DNA of 64,000 bases from Bacteriovorax stolpii (GTDB lineage: Bacteria; Bdellovibrionota; Bacteriovoracia; Bacteriovoracales; Bacteriovoracaceae), in contig CAMASK010000007.1 in NCBI GenBank assembly GCA_945860895.1, positions 1 through 64,000 of the forward strand, read 5' to 3'. The notes below the pieces were generated by a model. The model was given only the letters and a program-made list of their open reading frames with translations, was not told where the DNA came from and searched no databases. The position numbers were made by a program, and so were the translations under genes. This document shows positions 16,675 through 24,091 of this stretch, in pieces (the stretch's first letter is position 1; every line of letters begins with the position of its first letter).

Positions 16675-17352
16675 ATGTATTATGAGCCACAAATTTTTGA
16701 AAATAGACGTGATGCTGGTAAGAAGCTCGGAAAGTTAGTTGCCACTAAAAAATACAATGCTCCAGTCGTCCTCGCCTTGCCAAGAGGAGGAGTCACTGTG
16801 GCCGATGAGGTCGCGCATATTTTAAATGCTCACCTTGATGTGGTTATTGCAAGAAAAGTGGGCGCTCCCGGACAGGCAGAATTTGGAATAGGCGCCATTT
16901 CAGAAAACGAAATTCCCATTTTTCATCCAAGTACTATGAACTACTTTGATCTAACTAAACTTCAAGTAGTTTCTACAGTTGATTCAGAGATTAATGAATT
17001 AAAAAGACGGATTCTTCATTATCGACAAGGCAGGAGTCTAGAATCCATGTCTGGAAAAACTATTATCGTTGTTGATGATGGACTTGCGACAGGAGTTAGT
17101 GCAGCTGCTGCGGGGAAGTTTTTAAGAACACTAAAACCGCAAAAACTCATTCTTGCTGTCCCGGTTGCTCCTCATGAAATTGATCCCTTTGTAAGTGAAC
17201 AATTTGATGACATTGTTTGCCTTTATCAACCTCTGAATTTTAGTGCCGTAGGAATTTGGTATGAAGACTTCACTCAGGTTGAAGACAATGAGGTGATGAA
17301 AATATTAGAGAAATATAATCCTGATCTTTCCCGCGAGGTATCCCATGGATAG
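16675..17352 (+). CDS. Phosphoribosyltransferase-family protein
   Basis: 225 residues with the type I phosphoribosyltransferase PRPP loop 'VVDDGLATGVS' at 132-142 and the early 'VLALPRGGV' strand. This subfamily of about 210-230 residues commonly lies beside or is fused to erythromycin-esterase-like proteins and universal stress proteins; its substrate is not established. Here the last eight bases overlap the start of an erythromycin-esterase-like gene that is broken (17345-17627), so the original two-gene unit has lost its second member. Upstream it faces ppsA across 130 bases. The start ATG at 16675 has GGGGG just upstream ('ttaGGGGGttttATG'). Confidence 0.85.
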   Translation: MYYEPQIFENRRDAGKKLGKLVATKKYNAPVVLALPRGGVTVADEVAHILNAHLDVVIARKVGAPGQAEFGIGAISENEIPIFHPSTMNYFDLTKLQVVSTVDSEINELKRRILHYRQGRSLESMSGKTIIVVDDGLATGVSAAAAGKFLRTLKPQKLILAVPVAPHEIDPFVSEQFDDIVCLYQPLNFSAVGIWYEDFTQVEDNEVMKILEKYNPDLSREVSHG

Positions 17353-17627
17353 ATACTTAGAAGAAATTGTCGGCCTGGCAAAACCTCTTATTGATAAGCA
17401 AGGGATAGGTCCACTCATCAATGCATTGTTTCAACTTTATAGCAGTTGAAGGTGACTGGCCTCCTTGCCAAAGAACCAATCAATTTGTGGATGGAAAAAC
17501 AGCGATAAATAGTTATGAAACATTATCTTCTTTTAATCTCGAGGAAGTTGTTCGTTTAAGTTCTGATTGGTTTATTACCCATCTCGATTTGTCCAAGGAT
17601 AAAAAATCATCAGAGATTCATCCTTAA
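17345..17627 (+). pseudogene. Remnant of an erythromycin-esterase-like gene
   Basis: An ATG at 17345, overlapping the preceding stop, opens a 34-codon frame that ends at a TGA near 17447. A second frame, running to a TAA at 17627, contains 'FNFIAVEGDWPPCQRTNQFV', which matches the hallmark 'F.AVEGDWPD..RVN.YV' of the erythromycin esterase superfamily (normally 400-450 residues). The core catalytic parts before and after this motif are absent. The gene is thus frameshifted and mostly deleted. Pairing with the phosphoribosyltransferase is a known arrangement, which supports the identification. Confidence 0.75.
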
Positions 17628-17631
17628 AGGA

Positions 17632-17661
17632 AATATCCCCTCAGCTTAAAGAGGGGATATT
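17632..17661. terminator. Hairpin terminator between convergent genes
   Basis: AATATCCCCTC and GAGGGGATATT form an 11-base perfect stem with an 8-base loop. It lies between the erythromycin-esterase remnant and the convergent DHS-like gene. Flanks are A/T-rich without a long T-run, so it probably serves both directions weakly. Confidence 0.65.
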
Positions 17662-17670
17662 AATTATTAA

Positions 17671-18657
17671 TTACCAACCAAGAATATGAGCAAACATTAA
17701 TGGCGCAACAATTGTGGCGTCACTTTCAATGATGTAGCTCGGAGTCTCTTGAGAAAGCTTGCCCCAGGTTATTTTCTCATTCGGCACGGCCCCAGAGTAA
17801 CTTCCGTAACTTGTGGTAGAGTCCGAAATCTGACAGAAATAACCCCAAAGTCTGATGTCGGTTTTTTCCAAATCTTGTCTAATCATAGGCACCACGCAAA
17901 TAGGGAAGTCTCCTGCTATGCCGCCACCGATCTGAAAAAAGCCAATAGAGCTGGTTTCAGCTGTTTTCATGTACCAATCAGCTAGAGAGGTCATGTATTC
18001 AATTCCGCTTTTCACCGTATGGATATTTTTTATTTCCCCACGCATGCAAAATGAAGCGTACATGTTTCCAAGTGTTGAATCTTCCCATCCAGGAACTACC
18101 ATCGGTAGATTTTTTTCAGCTGCCGCAAGCATCCAGGAATTTTTTGGATCAATTTGTGCTTGGGCGAGTAGATCACCACGCTTAAGTGCGCGATAGAAAA
18201 ATTCATGTGGAAAGCATCGCTCACCTTTGGCCTCAGCTTCACTCCATTCCTGGGCCATTGCCCGCCATATTTTTCTCATGGCCTCTTCTTCAGGAATGCA
18301 AGTATCCGTCACACGATTGAGATGGCGATCGTATAGTTTTTGCTCGTCTTCTTTAGTCAGAGCGCGCCAGTTTGGAATTCTCTCATAGTGCTCATGGGCC
18401 ACCAGATTATAAATATCTTCTTCAAGATTGGCACCAGTACAAGAAATAGCATGAACCTTATCGTTTCTAATCATCTCGGCCAGGGATATGCCTAGCTCGG
18501 CAGTACTCATTGCGCCGGCCAAAGTAATCATCATTTTTCCACCCTGCTCGAGGTGGGCCTCATAGGCATGTACGGCATCAATCATTGCAGCTGCATTGAA
18601 ATGCCGGTAATGGTGATTCATGAACTTTGAGATAGGTCCTTTAGTTGTCGCGGTCAT
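17671..18657 (-). CDS. Deoxyhypusine-synthase-like protein (bacterial DHS family)
   Basis: About 328 residues from the ATG at 18657, giving the family's usual start ('KGPISKFMNHHYRHFNAAAMIDA'); the open frame extends 37 codons further but without family resemblance. Conserved parts include 'ISCTGANLEEDIYNLVAH', 'SIGFFQIGGGIAGDFPICV', and 'AVPNEKITWGKLS', where the Lys of WGK corresponds to the lysine that forms the enzyme intermediate in eukaryotic deoxyhypusine synthase. The family transfers the aminobutyl part of spermidine using NAD. Bacteria lack eIF5A, and known bacterial relatives make homospermidine or other polyamines; the exact product here is unknown. It stands alone with its own upstream region. 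Confidence 0.88.
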   Translation of the reverse strand: MTATTKGPISKFMNHHYRHFNAAAMIDAVHAYEAHLEQGGKMMITLAGAMSTAELGISLAEMIRNDKVHAISCTGANLEEDIYNLVAHEHYERIPNWRALTKEDEQKLYDRHLNRVTDTCIPEEEAMRKIWRAMAQEWSEAEAKGERCFPHEFFYRALKRGDLLAQAQIDPKNSWMLAAAEKNLPMVVPGWEDSTLGNMYASFCMRGEIKNIHTVKSGIEYMTSLADWYMKTAETSSIGFFQIGGGIAGDFPICVVPMIRQDLEKTDIRLWGYFCQISDSTTSYGSYSGAVPNEKITWGKLSQETPSYIIESDATIVAPLMFAHILGW

Positions 18658-18820
18658 AATTAACTCACATATATATCGGCTGACAGGCCGAGGCTGTCCC
18701 AAAGAACGGGTAGTGGCCCTTAACTCTTTAGATAGAAGAAACATCCCGAAATTAAAGGCTTCCGTCAAGGTATAGGCTTAGTCATGGACAGAATAATTAG
18801 ATGTAGGATATTTTTTTTTA

Positions 18821-19100
18821 ATGAAATCAATATTTTTGTTATTTTTTTTACTTATTTCCTGCTCTGGTATTAAAAGTGGAAAGCCTGACTGGATTATCAA
18901 GCAGAATATTCAGGTGAAAGATGGTTATTTAGACATCCGAACAGAGGCCCAAATTCCAGTCCCCGAATTTGATTTTTGCCCTGAAGAAACACTCTCTGTT
19001 GCGCATGGACAATTACCAGGAGAATGGAGAGCTCATCAACCGTGATGGTGATGACACAGTTTTGTATACTTTTTTGCAGCCCACTGCTGCCTGTAGTTGA
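18821..19100 (+). pseudogene. Small lipoprotein gene with a frameshift
   Basis: An ATG at 18821 starts a clear lipoprotein signal ('IFLLFFLLISCSG'). The frame continues to a TGA at 19043-19045, but at about 19010-19020 the next frame takes over with sensible coding ('ENGELINRDGDDTVLYTFL') to a TGA at 19098-19100. Joining the two frames gives a lipoprotein of about 92 residues. A single-base insertion is the simplest explanation. It could also be a real 74-residue protein. The DegT aminotransferase fragment begins where the second frame ends. Confidence 0.5.
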
Positions 19101-19374
19101 TCCAGATTATTTTGATGTCTATCATATCTTTGCTATCCGACATAAAAGAAGAGATGAATTAAAAAAATATTTGTTAGATAAAATGATCAAAACTGAGATT
19201 CATTATCCTGTTGCTCCTCACAGACAAGTGGCTCTGAATAAGATCTTGTCCAATGAAGTTTATCCAATTGCAGAAGAAATTCATGAAACGATTTTAAGTT
19301 TGCCCATTTCTTATTGTCATTCGGAGGATGATATTTACAGAGTCATCGAGGCGATGAATGATTTTAATGGGTAG
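19099..19374 (+). pseudogene. C-terminal fragment of a DegT/DnrJ/EryC1/StrS aminotransferase
   Basis: About 92 codons read 'VYHIFAIRHKRRDELKKYLL', 'TEIHYPVAPHRQ', 'PIAEEIHETILSLPIS' and 'DDIYRVIEAMNDF', which is the C-terminal domain of sugar aminotransferases of the DegT family (normally about 370 residues). The N-terminal three quarters, including the PLP lysine, are absent. No plausible start precedes the homology; the frame opens at an ATG at 19024 by chance. Its 3' end overlaps the convergent SGNH gene by 11 bases. It shows that an amino-sugar polysaccharide locus once lay here. Confidence 0.8.
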
Positions 19375-20023
19375 GTAAAGAAATATTATTAATAACTTTT
19401 CTTGCCCAGCTTCTGGCAAGCTCAGGCCCATTAAAAGGGATCTGATCATAATGGATACCATCTCCACCTTTAATCGGATAACTTATCAGTTCCCAACTTT
19501 TAATCAGCTCACACCTGTACTGCGTTTCCACTTGTAACATCTCTTGAATCTGCAAAATTCTTTTTTGCTGCTCAATTTTAACAAGTCTTAAGTCTGGTGG
19601 CCCTATCCAGTAGCATTTAGCTCCAGAGGCGCTTACCAGTGAAATAAGTTCGCGAAGGGCAATCAGATCCTCCTGTTTAAGATCGCGCCAAATAAGATTT
19701 GTTCCCTGTACGATCAAGACAGTATTTGGTTTTTCCTTATCAATTAGATTGGCAAACTTAGGAGTAACAGGATGGTTAAGTCGAATAGGTTCTGTGCCGG
19801 TATGATGTTCCCAATAGCCCCAGATTTGTTTGTTGCCATTAGTCCAGTCAACTGGAGAGCTACCACCAACAGCAAAAGCCGATACATGTTTTTTTTGTAA
19901 TTCTATTAATCGAACCAATTCTGTGCCAAAGGCTCCTTCACCATGAGAGTCAGCAATGATGAGGGTCCTCGCACTGGAAGATTGAGTAACAACTAAGAAA
20001 AGAGTCGCAATTAAAATCTTCAA
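19364..20023 (-). CDS. Exported SGNH-family hydrolase, paralogue of 4374-5036
   Basis: 219 residues with signal peptide ending 'QSSSA'. SGNH residues: Ser26 in 'IIADSHG', Gly54 in 'VGGSSP', Asn109 in 'QGTNLIW' and Asp188/His191 in 'GDGIHYD'. It shares most of its length with the protein at 4374. The start ATG overlaps the stop of the GH5 gene by four bases, so the two are one translationally coupled operon: a glycanase and a putative sugar-acyl esterase. That pairing mirrors SGNH next to GH16 at 4374-6641. The acyl group and polymer are unknown. Confidence 0.85.
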   Translation of the reverse strand: MKILIATLFLVVTQSSSARTLIIADSHGEGAFGTELVRLIELQKKHVSAFAVGGSSPVDWTNGNKQIWGYWEHHTGTEPIRLNHPVTPKFANLIDKEKPNTVLIVQGTNLIWRDLKQEDLIALRELISLVSASGAKCYWIGPPDLRLVKIEQQKRILQIQEMLQVETQYRCELIKSWELISYPIKGGDGIHYDQIPFNGPELARSWARKVINNISLPTH

Positions 20024-21315
20024 TACCTTTTGCCTTGAAATTTTTCTGAATAATATTTAATCAAGTCTAGAGTTGAGTAATCGGTTGCATAAACTCCATA
20101 CCACCCTTGCTCTTCGTGTGGCGGATCGCCTAATAGGTCGTCACCAAGAGTCCATAAACTTCCATAGGGTATTTTAGGTTGAGATTCTCCGGACCATGCC
20201 CAAAAATTCACACCAGAAAGATTAAGTTTTTGGATATGTCCCAAAGATTCTTTAAAGACTTCTTGGAAATACTTATCCCGATCCATTGTAGAGGATTTTG
20301 GATCCATTGATCTTTGATCACGCGCAATTCCGAATTCTTCCAATATCAGAGGCTTTCTTAATATTTTTGATTTTGTAACATGATCTTCCAAATATTTTTT
20401 CATTATCTCAGTGGCATAAAGGAAAGTTTCCGGATTTTTTGGATTATAAACTCCCCAATTTTCTATCCAGATATGCAAAGTCGCATAATCGATTTCTTTT
20501 ATAGAATGATCCTCAATAAAATTATTACCGGCCTCTAAGGGATCAAGTGTTTCACCCTCACTTCCCAAAGTGACGAGATGATTTTTATCTAATGACTTAA
20601 TTAAAGCCGCTGAGCTTTTAATCCAGGCCAAAAATTCCTTTCTATACGCGCCACCACGTGGTTCGTTGGCAAGTTCCCACGCCATGATGGTTGGATCTTC
20701 TGAATAGAGAATTCCGGTAATTGAATTTCTCCTGGTGACAATTTTTTTCACAGAAGCTTGTTGAGCTTTAATCGCCTTGGGAAGTGTGTAAAAGCGTGAG
20801 CTATAGGCCTGAAAACCACTCCAGCTGCCACCTGGATGGGGAGGTGGGTAGGGAATTGAGCTCCCCTCAAACCAACTTACCCATTGAGCAAATCCTCCTG
20901 ACCATGGCCAGAAGTTACTCAGACAAATAACTGCGGTCATCTTTCTTTTGGACAGTTGAGTTAAAAGAAAATCAAGTCCTACGAGAACTTTAGCGTTGAT
21001 TTGAGTGGGTGAAGTCTGGACAACAGGAACAACTCGATAGGGCTCAGTTGCAGGGCCTTCAGAAAGGGCAAGAATTCGCAGCTGCTTTATTCCCTTTTCA
21101 TGCATTAAATCGAGTTCACGCAACAGTTGATCTCTTTTGCCTTGATCTCCTTCCATGGCCATATTCATGCCTTGCCAAAAATTTGCTCCCATAAAAACAT
21201 AGGGCTTACCTTCCAGCTTGAGGCCCGATTGTCCAATAGTTACAAAATAACTTTTGGCCATAAGCGTTGTGGTAAAAAAGAGGAGAGTTAACAAATATAA
21301 AAATTTATTTTTCAT
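20020..21315 (-). CDS. Exported glycoside hydrolase family 5 (endo-beta-mannanase-like)
   Basis: 431 residues with signal peptide ending 'TLMA'. The GH5 fold is shown by 'YVFMGANFWQGMN' near the start, the acid/base motif 'WELANEPRG' (Glu218) and the nucleophile motif 'LILEEFGI' (Glu327). The layout and motifs are closest to the GH5 mannanase subfamilies, which cut beta-1,4-mannan; cellulase or other GH5 activity cannot be excluded. It overlaps the SGNH gene by four bases and lies divergent from a mannose-6-phosphate-isomerase-type cupin, which loosely supports a mannose-containing polymer. Confidence 0.88.
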   Translation of the reverse strand: MKNKFLYLLTLLFFTTTLMAKSYFVTIGQSGLKLEGKPYVFMGANFWQGMNMAMEGDQGKRDQLLRELDLMHEKGIKQLRILALSEGPATEPYRVVPVVQTSPTQINAKVLVGLDFLLTQLSKRKMTAVICLSNFWPWSGGFAQWVSWFEGSSIPYPPPHPGGSWSGFQAYSSRFYTLPKAIKAQQASVKKIVTRRNSITGILYSEDPTIMAWELANEPRGGAYRKEFLAWIKSSAALIKSLDKNHLVTLGSEGETLDPLEAGNNFIEDHSIKEIDYATLHIWIENWGVYNPKNPETFLYATEIMKKYLEDHVTKSKILRKPLILEEFGIARDQRSMDPKSSTMDRDKYFQEVFKESLGHIQKLNLSGVNFWAWSGESQPKIPYGSLWTLGDDLLGDPPHEEQGWYGVYATDYSTLDLIKYYSEKFQGKRY

Positions 21316-21383
21316 GGACAGGATTTTTGCAAATTTCTTAACTTTCTGGCCACTAACTTGTAAAAATATGTTAACTTAGGTTT

Positions 21384-21743
21384 ATGGAAAATGAAAAATT
21401 ATTTGAAAGACCCTGGGGAACTTACTTCAACGCATTAGAAGAGCCGGGCTTTAAAATAAAAAAAATTGTGGTGAAACCAAATTCAAGACTTTCTTTGCAA
21501 AGCCATGTGCACCGTAGCGAACACTGGGTTGTTGTGAAAGGCGAAGCCTTAGTTACTGTAGCTGATAAAGAAGTTAAAATGACTGCCGATCAATATATTT
21601 ACATCCCTCAAGGTAGTATTCATCGACTACAAAATTTGGGTCACGAAGATTTAATACTTGTGGAGGTCCAGCTCGGAAATTACTTGGGTGAAGACGACAT
21701 TAAGCGCTATCAGGATGATTACAATCGAATTCCTTCAACGTGA
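21384..21743 (+). CDS. Stand-alone cupin of the type II mannose-6-phosphate isomerase family
   Basis: 119 residues covering only the cupin domain that forms the C-terminus of ManC/AlgA-type enzymes: 'RPWGTYFNAL', 'RLSLQSHVHRSEHWVVVKGEA', 'YIPQGSIHRLQN', 'EVQLGNYLGEDDI'. The metal ligands are the His residues of 'SHVHRSEHW' and 'HRL'. The nucleotidyltransferase half is absent, as in known single-domain relatives. Expected reaction: mannose-6-phosphate to fructose-6-phosphate. The last 25 bases overlap the end of the convergent sugar-kinase gene. Confidence 0.85.
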   Translation: MENEKLFERPWGTYFNALEEPGFKIKKIVVKPNSRLSLQSHVHRSEHWVVVKGEALVTVADKEVKMTADQYIYIPQGSIHRLQNLGHEDLILVEVQLGNYLGEDDIKRYQDDYNRIPST

Positions 21744-22570
21744 TAGTTGGCAAGTTCTTCAATTGGTTTTCGAATAATTCTTCCAAGTTTTAAATTTTCT
21801 TCTGTGAAAACCTCTTTAAGTTCTTCACTGAGCAGACCCGCCACAGAACCTACCAGATTTACTTCTAGGTTTTCCCATCCCTGATATTTTTTTAAATGTC
21901 TCACTGCAAATTCTCTGAAGGCTTGCTTGATAAGTTGTTTGGCGAATGGATGGGTTCTATTTCTGATGAGGAACTGAGCAAAGTGAGCAATATGAACATT
22001 CTGACCTTCGCCATAGATGCGATGAATGATTGCGTTTTTATCCTCAGGATAATCATTTTCAAATTGATCGTTCAGATCTTTCGGCAATTCACGATAATAG
22101 TAAGCTTGAAGGGTTAAACGCCCAAGGTGTACTCCACCGCCTTCGTCCCCTAAAACATGGGCCAAGGCCATTACATTGTCAGTAATTTTATTCCCATCGT
22201 ATAAGCAGGAATTGGATCCCGTTCCCAGAATCCCAGCAATACCGGGCGAATGGCCACATGTCGCACGAGCCGCTCCAAGTAAGTCATGGGCAACTTCAAT
22301 TTTTGCATTTAAAAAAACCTGTTTAAGTCCCTGATGAATAATTTGGCGATAGTAATCATCCGGACAGCCGGCCCCATAATAGAAGACTTGCGTAATTTCT
22401 GTTAGGGGAATGATGTCAGTGAATTCTTTTTTTGTAAGCTCAGTATAAATTTTTTCTGGATTATGAAAATAGGGATTAAATCCCATGGTATGGGTAAGTG
22501 TCGTCTTTGCATTTGGAAAAATCATCAACCAGTCAGTTTTAGTTGAACCACTATCAACAACTAAGATCAT
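21719..22570 (-). CDS. N-acetylglucosamine-kinase-like protein (BadF/BadG ATPase family)
   Basis: 283 residues of the ASKHA fold: phosphate-1 loop 'VDSGSTKTDW' at about 5-14, phosphate-2 region 'GILGTGSNSCLYDG' and 'HVLGDEGGGVHLG', and adenosine loop 'NLVGSVAG'. The resemblance is to the N-acetylglucosamine/MurNAc kinase branch of the family. It would phosphorylate an amino sugar, perhaps from peptidoglycan or polysaccharide breakdown. It sits nine bases after the third SGNH gene on the same strand, forming a two-gene unit. Its 3' end overlaps the convergent cupin gene by 25 bases. Confidence 0.8.
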   Translation of the reverse strand: MILVVDSGSTKTDWLMIFPNAKTTLTHTMGFNPYFHNPEKIYTELTKKEFTDIIPLTEITQVFYYGAGCPDDYYRQIIHQGLKQVFLNAKIEVAHDLLGAARATCGHSPGIAGILGTGSNSCLYDGNKITDNVMALAHVLGDEGGGVHLGRLTLQAYYYRELPKDLNDQFENDYPEDKNAIIHRIYGEGQNVHIAHFAQFLIRNRTHPFAKQLIKQAFREFAVRHLKKYQGWENLEVNLVGSVAGLLSEELKEVFTEENLKLGRIIRKPIEELANYHVEGIRL

Positions 22571-22579
22571 AAAAACCTC

Positions 22580-23329
22580 TCAAATTAAATCGCAGACTTT
22601 TCTTGCCATGTCCTGAGCAGCTTTACCACAAACATGGACATTATCATTACTTGCAGGACCTGAGCAATCAGTTGATTGTGCTAATGGCTCTCGCTTGATT
22701 AATTTTGTAGACTCGTTGAAATAGGGTGATGACTTCATGAGGTCAACGCCTTTAATAATTTGGCATCGATCATTAATTGCTGTCTCAATAGCTGCCGTAA
22801 TTCTTAAGACATTTTTTAAGTCTCTTAGTTCTACATTCCTGCGAGTGGCCACTTCCATCTCATAGGTTGGTGTAAAGAAATAACAATCTGCCGAGGAAAT
22901 CCCCTTTTCTGAAAAAAGCTTCATAACCGCTTCAATTTCGTTGATGATTTTTTCATCAGTATTGGCGGTATAATTACCGCCGAAAGAAAGCAAAATTTTA
23001 TTAGGTTGAAAATGATCAATCATAGGATCAAGGCGTTTTTTAAAGAGGGGGACAATCTCACCGGCACCAATATTTAGATGTTTGTGTTCGGGGTCTCTTT
23101 GGATGATTTCAATTTTTTCGAGTCCGCCATTGAGCCAATGGCCAGGCACTGATGCGCCTTTGCCAAAAATTATAAAATTTGGTCCAAGGCATTCTTGTAA
23201 AAAATTTCCGAAATAGGTCTTGCCCCATGTAGCACCCACTTGGGAATCACCAACGACCAGTAAATTTACTTTTTGGGCCACAGTTGCGTGTGAGAATAAA
23301 AGGATAATGAGCGTCAAAATGGTCTTCAT
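22580..23329 (-). CDS. Exported SGNH-family hydrolase, divergent
   Basis: 249 residues with a signal peptide ending 'ATVAQ'. SGNH residues: Ser29 in 'VVGDSQVG', Gly about 57-58 in 'FGKGAS', Asn119 in 'FGGNYT', and Asp229/His232 in 'NDNVHVCG'. It is only distantly related to the other two SGNH proteins. Paired cysteines near the end suggest a disulphide. It precedes the amino-sugar kinase gene by nine bases, suggesting removal of acyl groups from amino-sugar polymers before uptake and phosphorylation (inference). Confidence 0.75.
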   Translation of the reverse strand: MKTILTLIILLFSHATVAQKVNLLVVGDSQVGATWGKTYFGNFLQECLGPNFIIFGKGASVPGHWLNGGLEKIEIIQRDPEHKHLNIGAGEIVPLFKKRLDPMIDHFQPNKILLSFGGNYTANTDEKIINEIEAVMKLFSEKGISSADCYFFTPTYEMEVATRRNVELRDLKNVLRITAAIETAINDRCQIIKGVDLMKSSPYFNESTKLIKREPLAQSTDCSGPASNDNVHVCGKAAQDMARKVCDLI

Positions 23330-23414
23330 ATTTTGACGCTATCTTAATAATTATTCATTTGCAGTATCTAATATTAACGGCACGGGACTAAAGATTAATC
23401 ATTTAGAATGAAGG

Positions 23415-23759
23415 CTACAAGTGCGGCCAGTTTTCGCCAGTTAAAGTGCAACTTACGTCAACATCAGATGTTGATTTGATTATCCCTCTGCTGAGTGAAA
23501 TTACCAGGCACTCATATCCAATGACTTTATTGTCCCAATCACTGAAAGATTCACCGCTTACGGTGAATTCAAATTCATCGGTTTGGGTGAATTTAAAATC
23601 ATTCAAGGCTTTAGGTAATCGGGTGTAGCCTTCGTCTTCAAAATAAACTTCCTCAGAGATGGCCTCAAAAATGATTTGTTTGGCCGACTCAGGCAGTGTT
23701 TGTGCAGAAGCAGCAAGAGATAAAGTGAGAGCAGCGAATATTAAAAGTAGATTTTTCAT
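23415..23759 (-). CDS. Small exported protein
   Basis: 114 residues with a clear signal peptide ('LTLSLAASAQ'). The mature 94-residue part is acidic and aromatic with alternating hydrophobic residues that suggest a small beta-rich domain, and two cysteines ('YECLV', 'VSCTL') that could pair. The C-terminal half ('FEFTVSGESFSDWDNKVIGYEC...DVSCTLTGENW') looks like a single sandwich of strands. No family recognised. Single gene with its own upstream region. Confidence 0.65.
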   Translation of the reverse strand: MKNLLLIFAALTLSLAASAQTLPESAKQIIFEAISEEVYFEDEGYTRLPKALNDFKFTQTDEFEFTVSGESFSDWDNKVIGYECLVISLSRGIIKSTSDVDVSCTLTGENWPHL

Positions 23760-23874
23760 AGGCCAGAAACTAAATCAAGAACAACCACATAGGAAGTCTT
23801 TAAATTAGATTCTATCAATCGAATTTTTTGTTTTTTTAGATGCTTATACTCTCAAAATTGCTAAGCTTTCAGAA

Positions 23875-24090
23875 ATGACAAATTCCACCAATGATTTAGA
23901 AAAATTGACCATAGTTAGGATGCCTTTTGGTAAATATAAAGATGTCCTTTTGATCGATTTACCTGAGCCTTATGTGGTTTGGTTTCATACTACGGGACTT
24001 CCCGATGGCCAATTGGGGCAGCTCCTTGGGCTCCTTTATGAAATAAAGCTTAATGGTCTTGAACATTTGGTTCAAAAACTTAGGAATTAA
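23875..24090 (+). CDS. DUF3820 family protein
   Basis: 71 residues matching the DUF3820 pattern: 'MPFGKYKDVLLIDLPEPYVVW', then 'LPDGQLGQLLGLLYEIKLNGL'. The family is small and widespread in proteobacteria, with the conserved 'PFGK' turn; related domains occur in nuclease and helicase proteins, and a nucleic-acid role is suspected. The stop codon is one base before the recQ start, so the two are translationally coupled, which supports a link to DNA repair. Confidence 0.85.
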   Translation: MTNSTNDLEKLTIVRMPFGKYKDVLLIDLPEPYVVWFHTTGLPDGQLGQLLGLLYEIKLNGLEHLVQKLRN

Positions 24091-24091
24091 G

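Noticed and set aside
18658-18820. Structured leader (riboswitch) upstream of the DHS-like gene
   Set aside because: Short complementary GGACAG/CTGTC stretches exist, but no known riboswitch core or terminator/antiterminator pair is visible.
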